Below are positions 10,907 through 20,309 of a stretch of 64,000 nt of DNA, one piece after another. The notes beneath the pieces are model-generated. The model was not told the origin of the DNA. It worked only from the letters and a program-made list of their open reading frames with translations, and made no database searches. How positions within the stretch are numbered: position 1 is the stretch's first letter; each line of letters opens with the position of its first letter. The stretch is from Azospirillum brasilense. GTDB taxonomy: Bacteria > Pseudomonadota > Alphaproteobacteria > Azospirillales > Azospirillaceae. The DNA lies in the NCBI RefSeq assembly GCF_003349955.1, contig NZ_QLKQ01000022.1, forward strand, positions 19,180 to 83,179, written 5' to 3'. The position numbers and the translations under genes were made by a program.

Positions 10907-11894
10907 CACTTGAGGTGCTGGGCTGCGGCGCTTCCTGCGCGCGGCGCATCTTGGCGTCGGACGCCGCCCGCAAGGCGGCCAGGGCGGTGCGGGCACCCGG
11001 CGACAGCGGGCGGTCCTTCAGCCAGAAAATGCCGTAGGGCTCGACGCTGAAGCGCTTGTGGAAGGGCACGATGGTGCAGCTGCCGGTGGGGGAGAACACC
11101 TGGGCGAGCGCGCGGGCGAAGACGGTCACCGAATCGTTCTCGGCGACCATCGCCAAGGAGATGACCGGCGAGGCGCTTTCGATCACCTTGCGCGGCGGCG
11201 GCACCCCCTCGGCGCGGAACAGCGCCTCGACCCGGCTGCGCAGCAGGCTTCCCGAGGGCTGGAGAATCCAGGTGGCGTCCACCAGATCGGCGGCGGTCAG
11301 CGGGCGGCCGAGCCGCAGCAGCGGATGGCCGTCGCGGCAGACGAAGCACAGCTCCTCGCTGCTGATCTCCTGATACTCGAAGCACGCGGCGTCGACGTGG
11401 CCGGGCAGGCGGCCGACCGCGAAATCCATGACGCCCTGCTGCACCCGCTCGGCCAGCACGTCGCTGGTCTCCACCGCCACGGCGATCTTCAGGTCGGGAT
11501 GATCGCGGGTCAGGGTGGTGATCACCGGCACCACCAGCTCCACCGCCGGGGCCATCACCGTGCCGATGGAGACGCTGCCGCTGTGGCCGGCCAGCAGGTC
11601 GTTCAGCTCCTCCCCCGCCTCCTGCAGGCCGCTGAGGATCGCCCGCGCGTGGCGGATCATCAGGCCGCCGTACCAGTTCGGCTCGACGCCGCGGCCATGG
11701 CGCTCGAACAGGGTGACGCCCAGCGACTCCTCCAGGTCGCCCAGCAGCTTCGAGGCGGCCGGCTGCGACATGGTCAGGCTGGCGGCGGCGCGGTGCAGGT
11801 TGCGGTGCTCGTCGAGCGCCACGAACAGCTGGAGATGGCGCAGCTTCAGCCGGGCCTTGAGGAACCAGTTGGCCGGGAAACGGTGCGGGGTCAC
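10866..11894 (-). CDS. gbpR: LysR-type regulator of the sugar locus (GbpR-like)
   Basis: DNA-binding regulator likely to sense galactose/arabinose-type sugars and control the transporter and ara genes. The N-terminal winged helix-turn-helix is clear (RHLQLFVALDEHRNLHRAAA, then TMSQPAASKLLGDLEE, about residues 19-55), followed by a LysR substrate-binding domain. The GTG start at 11894 gives 342 residues and has GGAGG upstream; an in-frame extension further upstream lacks family sequence. It is divergent from araB and lies directly upstream of chvE on the same strand, the arrangement of gbpR-chvE in Agrobacterium. The intergenic region with araB holds a candidate binding site, so autoregulation is plausible. 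Confidence 0.85.
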   Translation of the reverse strand: MTPHRFPANWFLKARLKLRHLQLFVALDEHRNLHRAAASLTMSQPAASKLLGDLEESLGVTLFERHGRGVEPNWYGGLMIRHARAILSGLQEAGEELNDLLAGHSGSVSIGTVMAPAVELVVPVITTLTRDHPDLKIAVAVETSDVLAERVQQGVMDFAVGRLPGHVDAACFEYQEISSEELCFVCRDGHPLLRLGRPLTAADLVDATWILQPSGSLLRSRVEALFRAEGVPPPRKVIESASPVISLAMVAENDSVTVFARALAQVFSPTGSCTIVPFHKRFSVEPYGIFWLKDRPLSPGARTALAALRAASDAKMRRAQEAPQPSTSSDIELCMDSANNRI

Positions 11895-11927
11895 GGGCGG
11901 GGGCCTCCGGTCTGACGAAGCGCCGGC

Positions 11928-11969
11928 ATACGAAATCTCGTATCGCCAGCGCCGATATTCGTATTGGAC
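11928..11969 (+). promoter_or_regulatory. Candidate GbpR operator between gbpR and araB
   Basis: This copy of the 42-bp element begins with a perfect dyad, ATACGA-AATC-TCGTAT (11928-11943), and ends with TCGTATTGGAC (11959-11969). TTGGAC followed 18 bases later by TATTGT (11988-11993) is a plausible promoter for araB. The dyad would be the high-affinity LysR recognition site and could also repress gbpR, whose start lies 34 bp away on the other strand. Confidence 0.68.
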
Positions 11970-12045
11970 GATTATCAGAACGCTCTCTATTGTTGGCATG
12001 GTCAACAAAATTCGGAATGGAACCGCGAGGGGGAGGCGACACGGC

Positions 12046-12930
12046 ATGCCGCAGGAGGTTCGTTGCGTCTGGCCCGCCCGGGCGCTCCTGGGCGAAGGCC
12101 CGCTGTGGTCGCCGGGGCAGGGCGCCGTCTTCTTCGTCGACATCCACGGATCGCGGATTCTGCGCCACGGGCTCGACGACGGGACCCAAACGGATTGGGC
12201 GTTGGAGGACGCCGCCTGCTGGCTGGTGGAGTGTGCCGATGGCGACGGCTTCATCGCCGGGCTGTGCTCGCGCCGGGTGGTCCGCCTGCGGCTGGAGCCG
12301 GGCCGCGTGGTGATCGCCGGGGAATTGGCGCGGATCGACCCCGACCGGCCGGGCAACCGGCTGAACGACGCCAAGGCCGACGCGCAGGGGCGCCTGTGGA
12401 TCGGCAGCATGGACGACGGAGAGGAGACGCCGTCCGGCGCCTTCCACCGGCTCGACCCCGACGGGTCGATCACCCGCATGGATGAAGGCTACACCGTCGC
12501 CAACGGCCCGGCGCTGGCGCCGGACGGGCGGACGCTCTACCACACCGACAGCGCGGCGCGGACGATCCACGCCTTCGACCTGGACGGCGCGGGGCGGCTG
12601 TCCGGCAAGCGCGCCCACATCCGCTTCGCCGAGGCCGACGGCTATCCCGACGGCATGACCTGCGACGCCGAGGGCGGCCTGTGGGTGGCCCATTGGGACG
12701 GCGGGCGGGTCAGCCGCTTCCAGCCCGACGGCACGCTGGACCGTGCGATCGCGCTGCCGGTGTCGCGGGTCACCTCCTGCGTCTTCGCCGGCCCCGCCCT
12801 CGACCGGCTGTTCGTGACCACGGCGGCGCATGGCCGCCCCGACGAACCGCTGGCCGGCGCGCTGTTCGAGTGCGATCCCGGCGGCGTTTGCGGCCTGCCG
12901 CCCGGCCGCTTCGGGCATCCGCCCGGCTGA
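12046..12930 (+). CDS. araB: L-arabinono-1,4-lactonase (SMP-30/gluconolactonase family)
   Basis: Second pathway step: hydrolysis of L-arabinono-gamma-lactone to L-arabonate in the cytosol. The protein has 294 residues and forms a six-bladed SMP-30 propeller. Expected metal ligands are visible: Glu17 in LLGEGPLW, Asn153 in VANGPALAPDG and Asp202 in YPDGMTCD; the substrate-loop motif RPGNRLNDAK (101-110) is also present. The ATG at 12046 follows GAGGGGGAGG with good spacing; an earlier in-frame ATG at 11998 has none. It is first in araB-araD-araE, behind the shared regulatory element. Confidence 0.9.
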   Translation: MPQEVRCVWPARALLGEGPLWSPGQGAVFFVDIHGSRILRHGLDDGTQTDWALEDAACWLVECADGDGFIAGLCSRRVVRLRLEPGRVVIAGELARIDPDRPGNRLNDAKADAQGRLWIGSMDDGEETPSGAFHRLDPDGSITRMDEGYTVANGPALAPDGRTLYHTDSAARTIHAFDLDGAGRLSGKRAHIRFAEADGYPDGMTCDAEGGLWVAHWDGGRVSRFQPDGTLDRAIALPVSRVTSCVFAGPALDRLFVTTAAHGRPDEPLAGALFECDPGGVCGLPPGRFGHPPG

Positions 12931-12970
12931 CCCGGCCTGCAATCCACCCGACAGAAGGACCCCAACGGCC

Positions 12971-13897
12971 ATGGCCCCCAGCGCCCGCCCCTATCGGGGA
13001 GTGTTCCCCGTCGTTCCCACCATCTTCACCGAGACGGGGGACCTCGATCTCGCCGGGCAGACGCGCTGCGTCGATTTCATGATCGACGCCGGCTCCGACG
13101 GCCTGTGCATCCTCGCCAACTTCTCCGAGCAGTTCGTGCTGACCGACGCCGAGCGGGAACTGCTGATGGAAACCATCCTCGGCCACGTCGCCGGCCGGGT
13201 GCCGGTCATCGTCACCACCACCCATTTCAGCACCGCCGCCTGCGCCGCGCGCAGCCGCCGCGCCCAGGAGCTGGGGGCCGCCATGGTGATGGTCATGCCG
13301 CCCTACCACGGCGCCACCATCCGCGTGCCCGAGGCGGGCATCACCGCCTTCTTCCAGCGGGTGTCCGACGCCATCGACATCCCGATCATGATCCAGGACG
13401 CCCCGGTCAGCGGCACCGCTCTGTCGGCGGAGCTGCTGGCCCGCATGGCGCGGGAGATCGCCAACGTCGCCTATTTCAAAATCGAGGTGCCGCAGGCCGC
13501 CGCCAAGCTGCGCCGGCTGATCGAGCTGGGCGGCGACGCCATCGAGGGGCCGTGGGACGGCGAGGAGGCGATCACCCTGCTGGCCGACCTCGACGCCGGG
13601 GCGACCGGCGCCATGACCGGCGGCGGCTATCCCGACGGCATCCGCCAGATCATCGACCCCTTCCTGGCCGGCGACCGCGAGGCGGCGGTGGCGGCCTACG
13701 GGCGCTGGCTGCCGCTGATCAACCACGAGAACCGCCAGTGCGGGCTCGCCACCGCCAAGATCCTGATGAAGGAGGGCGGCATCATCGCCTGCGACGCCGT
13801 GCGCCACCCGCTGGCGGACCCGCATCCGGCCAGCCGCGCTGGCCTGCTCGACGCCGCCCGCCGCCTCGACCCGCTGGTCCTGCGCTGGGCGCGCTGA
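12971..13897 (+). CDS. araD: L-2-keto-3-deoxyarabonate dehydratase (DHDPS/NAL family)
   Basis: Fourth pathway step: L-2-keto-3-deoxyarabonate to alpha-ketoglutarate semialdehyde plus water, by Schiff-base chemistry. The protein has 308 residues with the (beta/alpha)8 DapA-like fold. The Schiff-base lysine is Lys170 in AYFKIEVPQ, and the conserved tyrosine is in MPPYHGAT (about 109-116). Plain dihydrodipicolinate synthases have a GTTGE-type loop, whereas this protein has ILANFSEQF at about residues 47-55, as in keto-deoxy-sugar-acid dehydratases. It lies 40 bp after araB and 36 bp before araE. Confidence 0.9.
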   Translation: MAPSARPYRGVFPVVPTIFTETGDLDLAGQTRCVDFMIDAGSDGLCILANFSEQFVLTDAERELLMETILGHVAGRVPVIVTTTHFSTAACAARSRRAQELGAAMVMVMPPYHGATIRVPEAGITAFFQRVSDAIDIPIMIQDAPVSGTALSAELLARMAREIANVAYFKIEVPQAAAKLRRLIELGGDAIEGPWDGEEAITLLADLDAGATGAMTGGGYPDGIRQIIDPFLAGDREAAVAAYGRWLPLINHENRQCGLATAKILMKEGGIIACDAVRHPLADPHPASRAGLLDAARRLDPLVLRWAR

Positions 13898-13933
13898 GGA
13901 CGGCGTCCCCCCTCGCAAACCAGGAGACCCCTG

Positions 13934-15517
13934 ATGACGACCATCACCGGCGCGATGCTGATCGGCGCCGAGAGCCACCGCGGCTCCGAAGGCGCCTTCC
14001 GCGCCGTCGATCCCGCCACCGGCGCGGCGCTGGAGCCGGCCTTTGGCGGCGGCGGTGCGGCGGAGGTCGAGCGCGCCTGCGCGCTGGCCTGGGCCGCCTT
14101 CGACGCCTTCCGCGAAACCGGGCTGGAAGCGCGGGCCGCCTTCCTGGAAACCATCGCCGCGAACATCCTCGACCTCGGCGACGCGCTGATCGTCCGCGCC
14201 ATGGCCGAGAGCGGCCTGCCGCGCCCGCGGCTGGAGGGGGAGCGCGGGCGCACCGTCGGCCAGCTCCGCCTGTTCGCCCAGACGGTGCGCGAGGGCGGCT
14301 GGCTGGAGGCCCGCATCGACCCGGCCCAGCCGGAGCGTACGCCGCTGCCGCGCCCCGACGTCCGGCAGCGCCACATCCCGCTCGGTCCGGTCGCGGTGTT
14401 CGGCGCGTCGAATTTCCCGCTGGCCTTCTCGGTCGCCGGGGGCGACACGGCGTCGGCGCTGGCCGCCGGCTGCCCGGTGGTGGTCAAGGGCCACTCCGCC
14501 CATCCCGGCACGTCGGAGCTGGTCGGCCGGGCCATCCAGGCGGCGGTGGCCTCCTGCGGGTTGCCCGAGGGCGTCTTCTCGCTGCTGTTCGGCGTCGGCA
14601 ACCCCATCGGAGCGGCGCTGGTCACCGACCCGCGCATCAAGGCGGTGGGCTTCACCGGCTCGCGCGGCGGCGGCTTGGCTTTGATGGAAGCGGCGGCCCG
14701 GCGGCCCGAGCCGATCCCGGTCTATGCGGAGATGAGCAGCATCAACCCGGTCTTCCTGATGCCGGCGGCGTTGGCCGCGCGGGCCGAGGCGCTGGGCAAG
14801 GGCTTCGTGGCCTCGCTGACCATGGGCGCCGGGCAGTTCTGCACCAACCCCGGCATCCTGCTGGGCGTCGACGGGCCGGACCTCGACCGGTTCGTGGCCG
14901 TGGCGGTGGAGGCGCTGGGCGGCAGCGTCGCCTCGACCATGCTGACCCCGGGCATCCACGCCGCCTATGATTCGGGGGTGGCGCGGCTGTCCGGCAGCGC
15001 CGCCGTGGCGACGCTCGCCCGCGGGCTGGCCTGCAGTGGCCCCAACCAGGCGCAAGCCGCCCTGTTTGGCACGACGGCCGACGCCTTCCTCGCCGACCCG
15101 GCCTTGCAGGACGAGGTGTTCGGGGCGGCGTCCCTGCTGATCCGTTGCCCGGACGTCGCAGCGATGCGGACCGTCGCCGAGCGGCTGGAGGGCCAACTCA
15201 CCGCGACCGTGCAGATGGACGCGGCGGACGGCGACGCCGTGGCCGCCCTGCTGCCAACTCTGGAGCGCAAGGCGGGCCGCATCCTGGCCAACGGCTGGCC
15301 GACCGGCGTCGAGGTCTGCCACGCCATGGTGCATGGCGGCCCCTTCCCGGCGACCTCCGACAGCCGGACCACCTCGGTCGGCACCTTGGCGATCCGGCGC
15401 TTCCTGCGCCCGGTCTGCTACCAGGACATTCCCGCCGCCCTGCTGCCGGAGGCGCTGCGCGACGGCAACCCGTTCGGCCTGTGGCGGCGGATCGACGGCG
15501 TGCCGAGACAAGAGTGA
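13934..15517 (+). CDS. araE: Alpha-ketoglutarate semialdehyde (2,5-dioxovalerate) dehydrogenase
   Basis: Last pathway step: NAD(P)-dependent oxidation of 2,5-dioxopentanoate to alpha-ketoglutarate, which enters the TCA cycle. The protein has 527 residues, the length of the long ALDH type linked to sugar-acid pathways. The catalytic cysteine is Cys303 in [11 protein letters not shown], and the general base is Glu266 in [10 protein letters not shown]. The cofactor region FTGSRGGG (240-247) and the N-terminal [10 protein letters not shown] are typical of this group. A GGAGA site precedes the ATG. No terminator is obvious before ytfQ. Confidence 0.9.
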   Translation: MTTITGAMLIGAESHRGSEGAFRAVDPATGAALEPAFGGGGAAEVERACALAWAAFDAFRETGLEARAAFLETIAANILDLGDALIVRAMAESGLPRPRLEGERGRTVGQLRLFAQTVREGGWLEARIDPAQPERTPLPRPDVRQRHIPLGPVAVFGASNFPLAFSVAGGDTASALAAGCPVVVKGHSAHPGTSELVGRAIQAAVASCGLPEGVFSLLFGVGNPIGAALVTDPRIKAVGFTGSRGGGLALMEAAARRPEPIPVYAEMSSINPVFLMPAALAARAEALGKGFVASLTMGAGQFCTNPGILLGVDGPDLDRFVAVAVEALGGSVASTMLTPGIHAAYDSGVARLSGSAAVATLARGLACSGPNQAQAALFGTTADAFLADPALQDEVFGAASLLIRCPDVAAMRTVAERLEGQLTATVQMDAADGDAVAALLPTLERKAGRILANGWPTGVEVCHAMVHGGPFPATSDSRTTSVGTLAIRRFLRPVCYQDIPAALLPEALRDGNPFGLWRRIDGVPRQE

Positions 15518-15555
15518 GGGAAGGGCGGACAAGGTGTTGCCCGCATCGGGCGATC

Positions 15556-15597
15556 ATGCCGGTTTCGGTATCGCTTCGGTCGAGAATCGTATTGGAC
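15556..15597 (+). promoter_or_regulatory. Candidate GbpR operator of the ytfQ operon
   Basis: Third copy of the 42-bp element, 27 of 42 positions identical to the araB copy, including GGTATCGC and TCGTATTGGAC. The similarity to the chvE copy continues downstream as ACAG(A/T)TATGGTTTT. It lies 111 bp before the ytfQ start in the 191-bp gap after araE. This suggests that ytfQRT-yjfF has its own promoter under the same regulator. Confidence 0.65.
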
Positions 15598-15708
15598 AGA
15601 TATGGTTTTCGATGCCTAAAGTTGGCACAACGAACAGATGCGAGCGGGCGCAGGCGGGTCGCCGGGCTGCCCGGATCGATGACAAGACACCCAGGGGAGT
15701 GAAACGGT

Positions 15709-16674
15709 ATGTCCAGGACATGGCTGATCTCCGCCGCTGCCGCCGCGGCCTTGTTGATCGGGCTCGGCGGTGCGCAGGCCGCCGACAAGAAGCTGGTGGT
15801 CGGCTTCTCGCAGATCGGCTCGGAATCGGGCTGGCGCGCCGCCGAGACCAAGACCGCCAAGACGGAGGCCGAGAAGCGCGGGATCGACCTGAAGATCTCC
15901 GACGCCCAGCAGAAGCAGGAGAACCAGATCAAGGCCGTGCGCTCCTTCGTCGCCCAGGGCGTGGACGCCATCTTCATCGCCCCCGTGGTGGCGACCGGCT
16001 GGGATTCGGTGCTGAAGGAGGCCAAGGAGGCGAAAATCCCCGTCGTCCTGCTCGACCGCCAGATCGAGACCCGGGACCCCGGCCTCTACATGACCGCCGT
16101 CACCTCCGACACGGTGCTCGAGGGCCGGGTCGCCGGCGAATGGCTGGCCAAGCAGACCGGCGGCACCTGCAACGTGGTCGAGCTCCAGGGCACCGTCGGC
16201 TCCTCCCCCGCCATCAACCGCAAGAAGGGCTTCGACGAGGTCGTCGCCAAGAACCCCGGCATGAAGATCGTCCGAACCCAGTCCGGCGACTTCACCCGCG
16301 CCAAGGGCAAGGAGGTGATGGAGAGCTTCATCAAGGCGGAGAACGGCGGCAAGGGCATCTGCGCGGTCTATGCCCACAACGACGACATGGCGGTCGGCGC
16401 CATCCAGGCGATCAAGGAGGCCGGGCTGAAGCCGGGCAAGGACATCCTGGTCGTGTCCATCGACGGCGTGCCCGACATCTTCAAGGCGATGGCCGAGGGC
16501 GAGGCCAACGCGACGGTGGAGCTGACGCCGAACATGGCCGGCCCGGCCTTCGACGCGCTGATCGCCTTCAAAAAGGACGGCAAGGCGCCGCCGAAGTGGA
16601 TCCAGACGGAATCGGCGCTGTTCACCCCCGACACCGCCAAGGCCGAGTACGAACGCCGCAAGGACGCCTACTGA
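15709..16674 (+). CDS. ytfQ: Periplasmic sugar-binding protein, YtfQ (galactofuranose/arabinofuranose) type
   Basis: Substrate-binding protein of a furanose-type sugar importer. The protein has 321 residues with a signal peptide ending at about residue 24 (GGAQA, then ADKKLVVGFSQ). FSQIGSESGWRAAETKT (33-49) and VVLLDRQIETRDPGLYMT (about 115-132) are characteristic of YtfQ homologues rather than RbsB or ChvE. E. coli YtfQ prefers galactofuranose; in an arabinose locus, L-arabinofuranose is a reasonable alternative. It is first gene of ytfQ-ytfR-ytfT-yjfF, with its own candidate operator. Confidence 0.88.
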   Translation: MSRTWLISAAAAAALLIGLGGAQAADKKLVVGFSQIGSESGWRAAETKTAKTEAEKRGIDLKISDAQQKQENQIKAVRSFVAQGVDAIFIAPVVATGWDSVLKEAKEAKIPVVLLDRQIETRDPGLYMTAVTSDTVLEGRVAGEWLAKQTGGTCNVVELQGTVGSSPAINRKKGFDEVVAKNPGMKIVRTQSGDFTRAKGKEVMESFIKAENGGKGICAVYAHNDDMAVGAIQAIKEAGLKPGKDILVVSIDGVPDIFKAMAEGEANATVELTPNMAGPAFDALIAFKKDGKAPPKWIQTESALFTPDTAKAEYERRKDAY

Positions 16675-16712
16675 CCCGGCCACCCCACGGCACCGCCGGC
16701 GAGGCCCCCCGC

Positions 16713-18275
16713 ATGACGGACCCGACCCCCACCGCGTCGCCGCCGCTGCTGGCGGTGCGCGGCCTGTCCAAGGCCTTCCTGGGCGTCCAGGCGCTCGACG
16801 GCGTCGATTTCACCGTGCGCCACGGCGAGATCCACGCCCTCCTCGGCGAGAACGGCGCCGGCAAGTCGACGCTGATCAAGACGCTGACCGGAGTCTACCA
16901 GCGCGACGCCGGCACTGTGGCGCTGGAGGGGCGGCCCATCGCCCCGCGCGGCGTGGAGGAGGCGCAGCGCCTGCACATTGGCACCGTCTACCAGGAGGTG
17001 AACCTGCTGCCGAACCTGTCGGTGGCGGAGAACCTGTTCCTCGGCCGGCAGCCGATGCGTTTCGGGATGCGCTTCGGTCTGGTCGACCGCGGCGCCATGC
17101 GGCGGCGGGCGCGGGCGGTGCTGATCCCCTACGGCCTGTCCCTCGACGTGACGGCGCCGCTCGGCCGCTTCTCGGTGGCGACGCAGCAGATCGTCGCCAT
17201 CGCCCGCGCGGTGGACATGTCGGCAAAGGTGCTGATCCTCGACGAGCCGACCGCCAGCCTCGACGCGCAGGAGGTGGCGGTCCTCTTCAAGGTGATGCGC
17301 ACCCTGCGGTCGCGCGGCATCGGCATCGTCTTCGTCACCCATTTCCTCGATCAGGTCTACGCGCTGTGCGACCGCATCACCGTGCTGCGCAACGGCCGCC
17401 TGGTGGGGGAGCGGCGCACCGTCGAGCTGCCGCGCCTCGACCTCGTCGCCATGATGCTGGGGCGGGAGTTGGAAGCGGCGGCCCACCGCATCGCCCCGCC
17501 GGACGATGAGCGGGAGGAGGACGCCCGGCCGCCGCTGGTCCGCTTCCGCGGCTACGGCAAGGCGCGCAGCGTCGAGCCCTTCGACCTCGACATCCGCCCC
17601 GGCGAGGTGGTGGGGCTCGCCGGGCTGCTCGGCTCCGGACGGACGGAGACGGCGCGGCTGGTCTTCGGCATGGACCGCGCCGACCGGGGCGAGGCAATGG
17701 TGGACGGCCAAGCGGTGCGGCTGCGCGGGCCGCGCGACGCCATCCGCCTCGGCTTCGGCTTCTGCCCGGAGGACCGCAAGAAGGAGGGCATCGTCGGCGC
17801 GCTGTCGGTGCGCGAGAACATCATCCTGGCGCTCCAGGCGCGGCAGGGCTGGCTGCGGCCGATCCCTCGCCGCCGCCAGGAGGAGATCGCCGACCGCTTC
17901 ATCCGGCTGCTCGACATCCGCACGCCCCACGCCGAGCAGCCGATCCAGCTCCTGTCCGGCGGCAACCAGCAGAAGGCGCTGCTCGCCCGCTGGCTGGCGA
18001 CCGAGCCGCGCCTGCTGATCCTCGACGAGCCGACGCGCGGCATCGACGTCGGCGCCCACGCCGAGATCATCCGCCTGATCGAGCGGCTGTGCGCCGACGG
18101 CATGGCCCTGCTGGTGGTCTCGTCGGAGCTGGAGGAGATCGTCGCCTACAGCCGCCGCGTCGTCGTGCTGCGCGACCGCCGCCATGTGGCGGAGCTGAGG
18201 GGAGGGGAGGTCGCCGTGGACCGCATCGTCGCCGCCATCGCGTCGGAGTCCGTTCCCGTGGAGCCCCGCCCATGA
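16713..18275 (+). CDS. ytfR: Sugar ABC transporter ATP-binding protein, YtfR type
   Basis: ATPase of the furanose importer. The protein has 520 residues with duplicated nucleotide-binding domains. The first Walker A is GENGAGKST (45-53) with Walker [14 protein letters not shown]; its signature is degenerate (FSVATQQ). The second half has [20 protein letters not shown] and [14 protein letters not shown]. The ATG at 16713 lies 38 bp after ytfQ; the upstream sequence is C-rich with only a weak ribosome-binding site, so translation may lean on coupling or RNA structure. The stop overlaps ytfT as ATGA. Confidence 0.9.
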   Translation: MTDPTPTASPPLLAVRGLSKAFLGVQALDGVDFTVRHGEIHALLGENGAGKSTLIKTLTGVYQRDAGTVALEGRPIAPRGVEEAQRLHIGTVYQEVNLLPNLSVAENLFLGRQPMRFGMRFGLVDRGAMRRRARAVLIPYGLSLDVTAPLGRFSVATQQIVAIARAVDMSAKVLILDEPTASLDAQEVAVLFKVMRTLRSRGIGIVFVTHFLDQVYALCDRITVLRNGRLVGERRTVELPRLDLVAMMLGRELEAAAHRIAPPDDEREEDARPPLVRFRGYGKARSVEPFDLDIRPGEVVGLAGLLGSGRTETARLVFGMDRADRGEAMVDGQAVRLRGPRDAIRLGFGFCPEDRKKEGIVGALSVRENIILALQARQGWLRPIPRRRQEEIADRFIRLLDIRTPHAEQPIQLLSGGNQQKALLARWLATEPRLLILDEPTRGIDVGAHAEIIRLIERLCADGMALLVVSSELEEIVAYSRRVVVLRDRRHVAELRGGEVAVDRIVAAIASESVPVEPRP

Positions 18276-19321
18276 CGCGGTCGGCCCCCGGCCCGTCGCG
18301 CAACCTGCCGCAATACGGCGCGCTGGCCGCCGTGCTGCTGGCCAACTGGCTGCTCTTCCCCGACTTCTTCTCCATCCGCCTGCAGGACGGCCGGCTGTTC
18401 GGCAGCCTGATCGACGTGCTGAACCGCGGCGCTCCGGTGGCGCTGCTCGCCATCGGCATGACCATGGTCATCGCCACCCGCGGCGTCGACCTGTCGGTCG
18501 GCGCGGTGATGGCGATCTCCGGAGCGGTCGCCGCCACCCTGACCCAGGCGGGCTGGGGCTTGGCTCCGGTGCTGGCGGCGGCGCTGGGCGCCGGCCTGCT
18601 CTGCGGCCTGTGGAACGGGCTTCTGGTGGCCGTCCTGCGCATCCAGCCGATCGTCGCCACCCTGATCCTGATGGTCGCCGGCCGCGGCATCGCCCAGCTG
18701 GTCACCGAGGGGCAGATCGTCACCTTCACCAGTCCCGGCCTCGCCTTCATCGGCAGCGGGTCGTTCCTGACCGTGCCGATGCCGGTGGTCATCACCGCCG
18801 TCCTGCTGGGGGTGACCGCGCTGCTGGTCCGGACGACCGCGCTGGGGCTGATGATCGAGGCGGTCGGCGTGAACCGGCTGTCCAGCGCCGGGGCGGGCGT
18901 CAACACGCCGGTCGTGCTGGTCGCCGTCTATGTCTGGTGCGGCCTGTGCGCCGCCGTTGCCGGTCTGGTGGTCGCCGCCGACATCCGCGGCGCCGACGCC
19001 AACAACGCCGGCCTGTGGCTGGAGCTGGACGCCATCCTGGCGGTGGTGGTCGGCGGCACGTCCCTGCTCGGCGGCCGGTTCGGGCTGCTGCTGTCGGTGG
19101 TTGGGGCGCTGACCATCCAGGCCATGAACACCGGCATCCTGCTGAGCGGCTTCAAGCCGGAGTTCAACCTGATCGTCAAGGCGGGCGTCCTGATGGTCGT
19201 CCTGCTGCTGCAATCGCCGACCCTGACCCTGTTCCTGCCGCGTCCAGGCCCCCGGCCGGTCCGGCCGCCGACCCCGCCACGGGGCAAGCCCGAGAGCCCA
19301 AGCCCAAGCGCGGGAGCGTGA
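18272..19321 (+). CDS. ytfT: Sugar ABC transporter permease, YtfT type
   Basis: One of two different permeases of the furanose importer. The protein has 349 residues with about nine hydrophobic segments and the BPD_transp_2 motif ATRGVDLSVGAVMAISGAVA near residue 67, then GVNRLSSAGAGV near 203. It starts inside the ytfR stop (ATGA), which implies translational coupling, and ends 4 bp before yjfF. The C-terminal tail after the last helix is proline-rich (RPGPRPVRPPTPPRG) and is absent from short homologues. Confidence 0.88.
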   Translation: MTRSAPGPSRNLPQYGALAAVLLANWLLFPDFFSIRLQDGRLFGSLIDVLNRGAPVALLAIGMTMVIATRGVDLSVGAVMAISGAVAATLTQAGWGLAPVLAAALGAGLLCGLWNGLLVAVLRIQPIVATLILMVAGRGIAQLVTEGQIVTFTSPGLAFIGSGSFLTVPMPVVITAVLLGVTALLVRTTALGLMIEAVGVNRLSSAGAGVNTPVVLVAVYVWCGLCAAVAGLVVAADIRGADANNAGLWLELDAILAVVVGGTSLLGGRFGLLLSVVGALTIQAMNTGILLSGFKPEFNLIVKAGVLMVVLLLQSPTLTLFLPRPGPRPVRPPTPPRGKPESPSPSAGA

Positions 19322-19325
19322 CGCC

Positions 19326-20303
19326 ATGATCCACCGCTTTCTTCCCCTGCTGGTCACCACCGCCGTCCTGGTGGTCGGCTTCCTGCTCTGCGCCGCGCAG
19401 TTCCCCAACTTCGCCTCGCTGCGGGTCGTCGGCAATCTGCTGACCGACAACGCCTTTCTCGGCATCACCGCGGTCGGCATGACCTTCGTGATCCTGTCGG
19501 GCGGCATCGATCTGTCGGTGGGGGCGGTGATCGGCTTCACCACCGTGCTGCTGGCCGTTCTGATCGAACAAGGCGGCTGGCACCCCTTGTCCGCCTTCGC
19601 CGTGGCGCTGGCGGTGGCCGGCGGCTTCGGCGCGGCGATGGGCGCCGTCATCCACGTCTTCCAGATGCCGCCCTTCATCGTCACGTTGGCCGGCATGTTC
19701 GTCGCCCGCGGCCTCGGCTTCGTGCTGAGCACCGATTCCATCCCGATCAACCACCCGCTTTACGCCGAGCTGGGCGATCTGGCGCTGCGCTTCGACGGCG
19801 GGGGCAAGCTGACGCTGCCGGCGCTGCTGATGCTGGGGGTAGTGGCGGCCGCGGTGGTCTGCGCCCATTGGACGCGCTTCGGCGCCAACCTCTACGCGCT
19901 GGGCGGCAACCGCCAGTCGGCGGAGCTGATGGGCGTGCCGGTGGGCCGCACCACGGTGGCGGTCTACGCCCTGTCGGGGCTGCTGGCCGGACTGGCGGGA
20001 ATCGTCTTCTCGCTCTACACCGGGGCCGGCTATTCGCTGGCGGCGACGGGGGTGGAACTGGACACCATCACCGCGGTGGTGATCGGCGGCACCCAGCTGA
20101 CCGGCGGCTACGGCTATGTGATCGGCACCTTCATCGGGGTGCTGATCCAGGGCCTGATCCAGACCTACATCACCTTCGACGGCAGTCTGAGCAGCTGGTG
20201 GACGAAGATCGCCATCGGCGTGCTGCTGTTCGTCTTCATCCTGCTGCAGAAGGGGCTGCTGGCGGTCTGGACCGGCCGCGGCGGCACCCCGGCGGAGGCG
20301 TAA
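19326..20303 (+). CDS. yjfF: Sugar ABC transporter permease, YjfF type
   Basis: Second permease, expected to pair with YtfT as a heterodimer. The protein has 325 residues and is strongly hydrophobic, with LSGGIDLSVGAVIGFTTV near residue 58, [16 protein letters not shown] near 115 and GGNRQSAELMGVPVGRT near 196. It is last in the operon and converges on pth with only 6 bp between the two stop codons. I see no hairpin terminator there, so readthrough into antisense pth is possible. Confidence 0.88.
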   Translation: MIHRFLPLLVTTAVLVVGFLLCAAQFPNFASLRVVGNLLTDNAFLGITAVGMTFVILSGGIDLSVGAVIGFTTVLLAVLIEQGGWHPLSAFAVALAVAGGFGAAMGAVIHVFQMPPFIVTLAGMFVARGLGFVLSTDSIPINHPLYAELGDLALRFDGGGKLTLPALLMLGVVAAAVVCAHWTRFGANLYALGGNRQSAELMGVPVGRTTVAVYALSGLLAGLAGIVFSLYTGAGYSLAATGVELDTITAVVIGGTQLTGGYGYVIGTFIGVLIQGLIQTYITFDGSLSSWWTKIAIGVLLFVFILLQKGLLAVWTGRGGTPAEA

Positions 20304-20309
20304 CCCTGC

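Noticed and set aside
20304..20309. Terminator between yjfF and pth
   Set aside because: Only 6 bp separate the convergent stop codons and no stem-loop is visible there or just inside either gene end.
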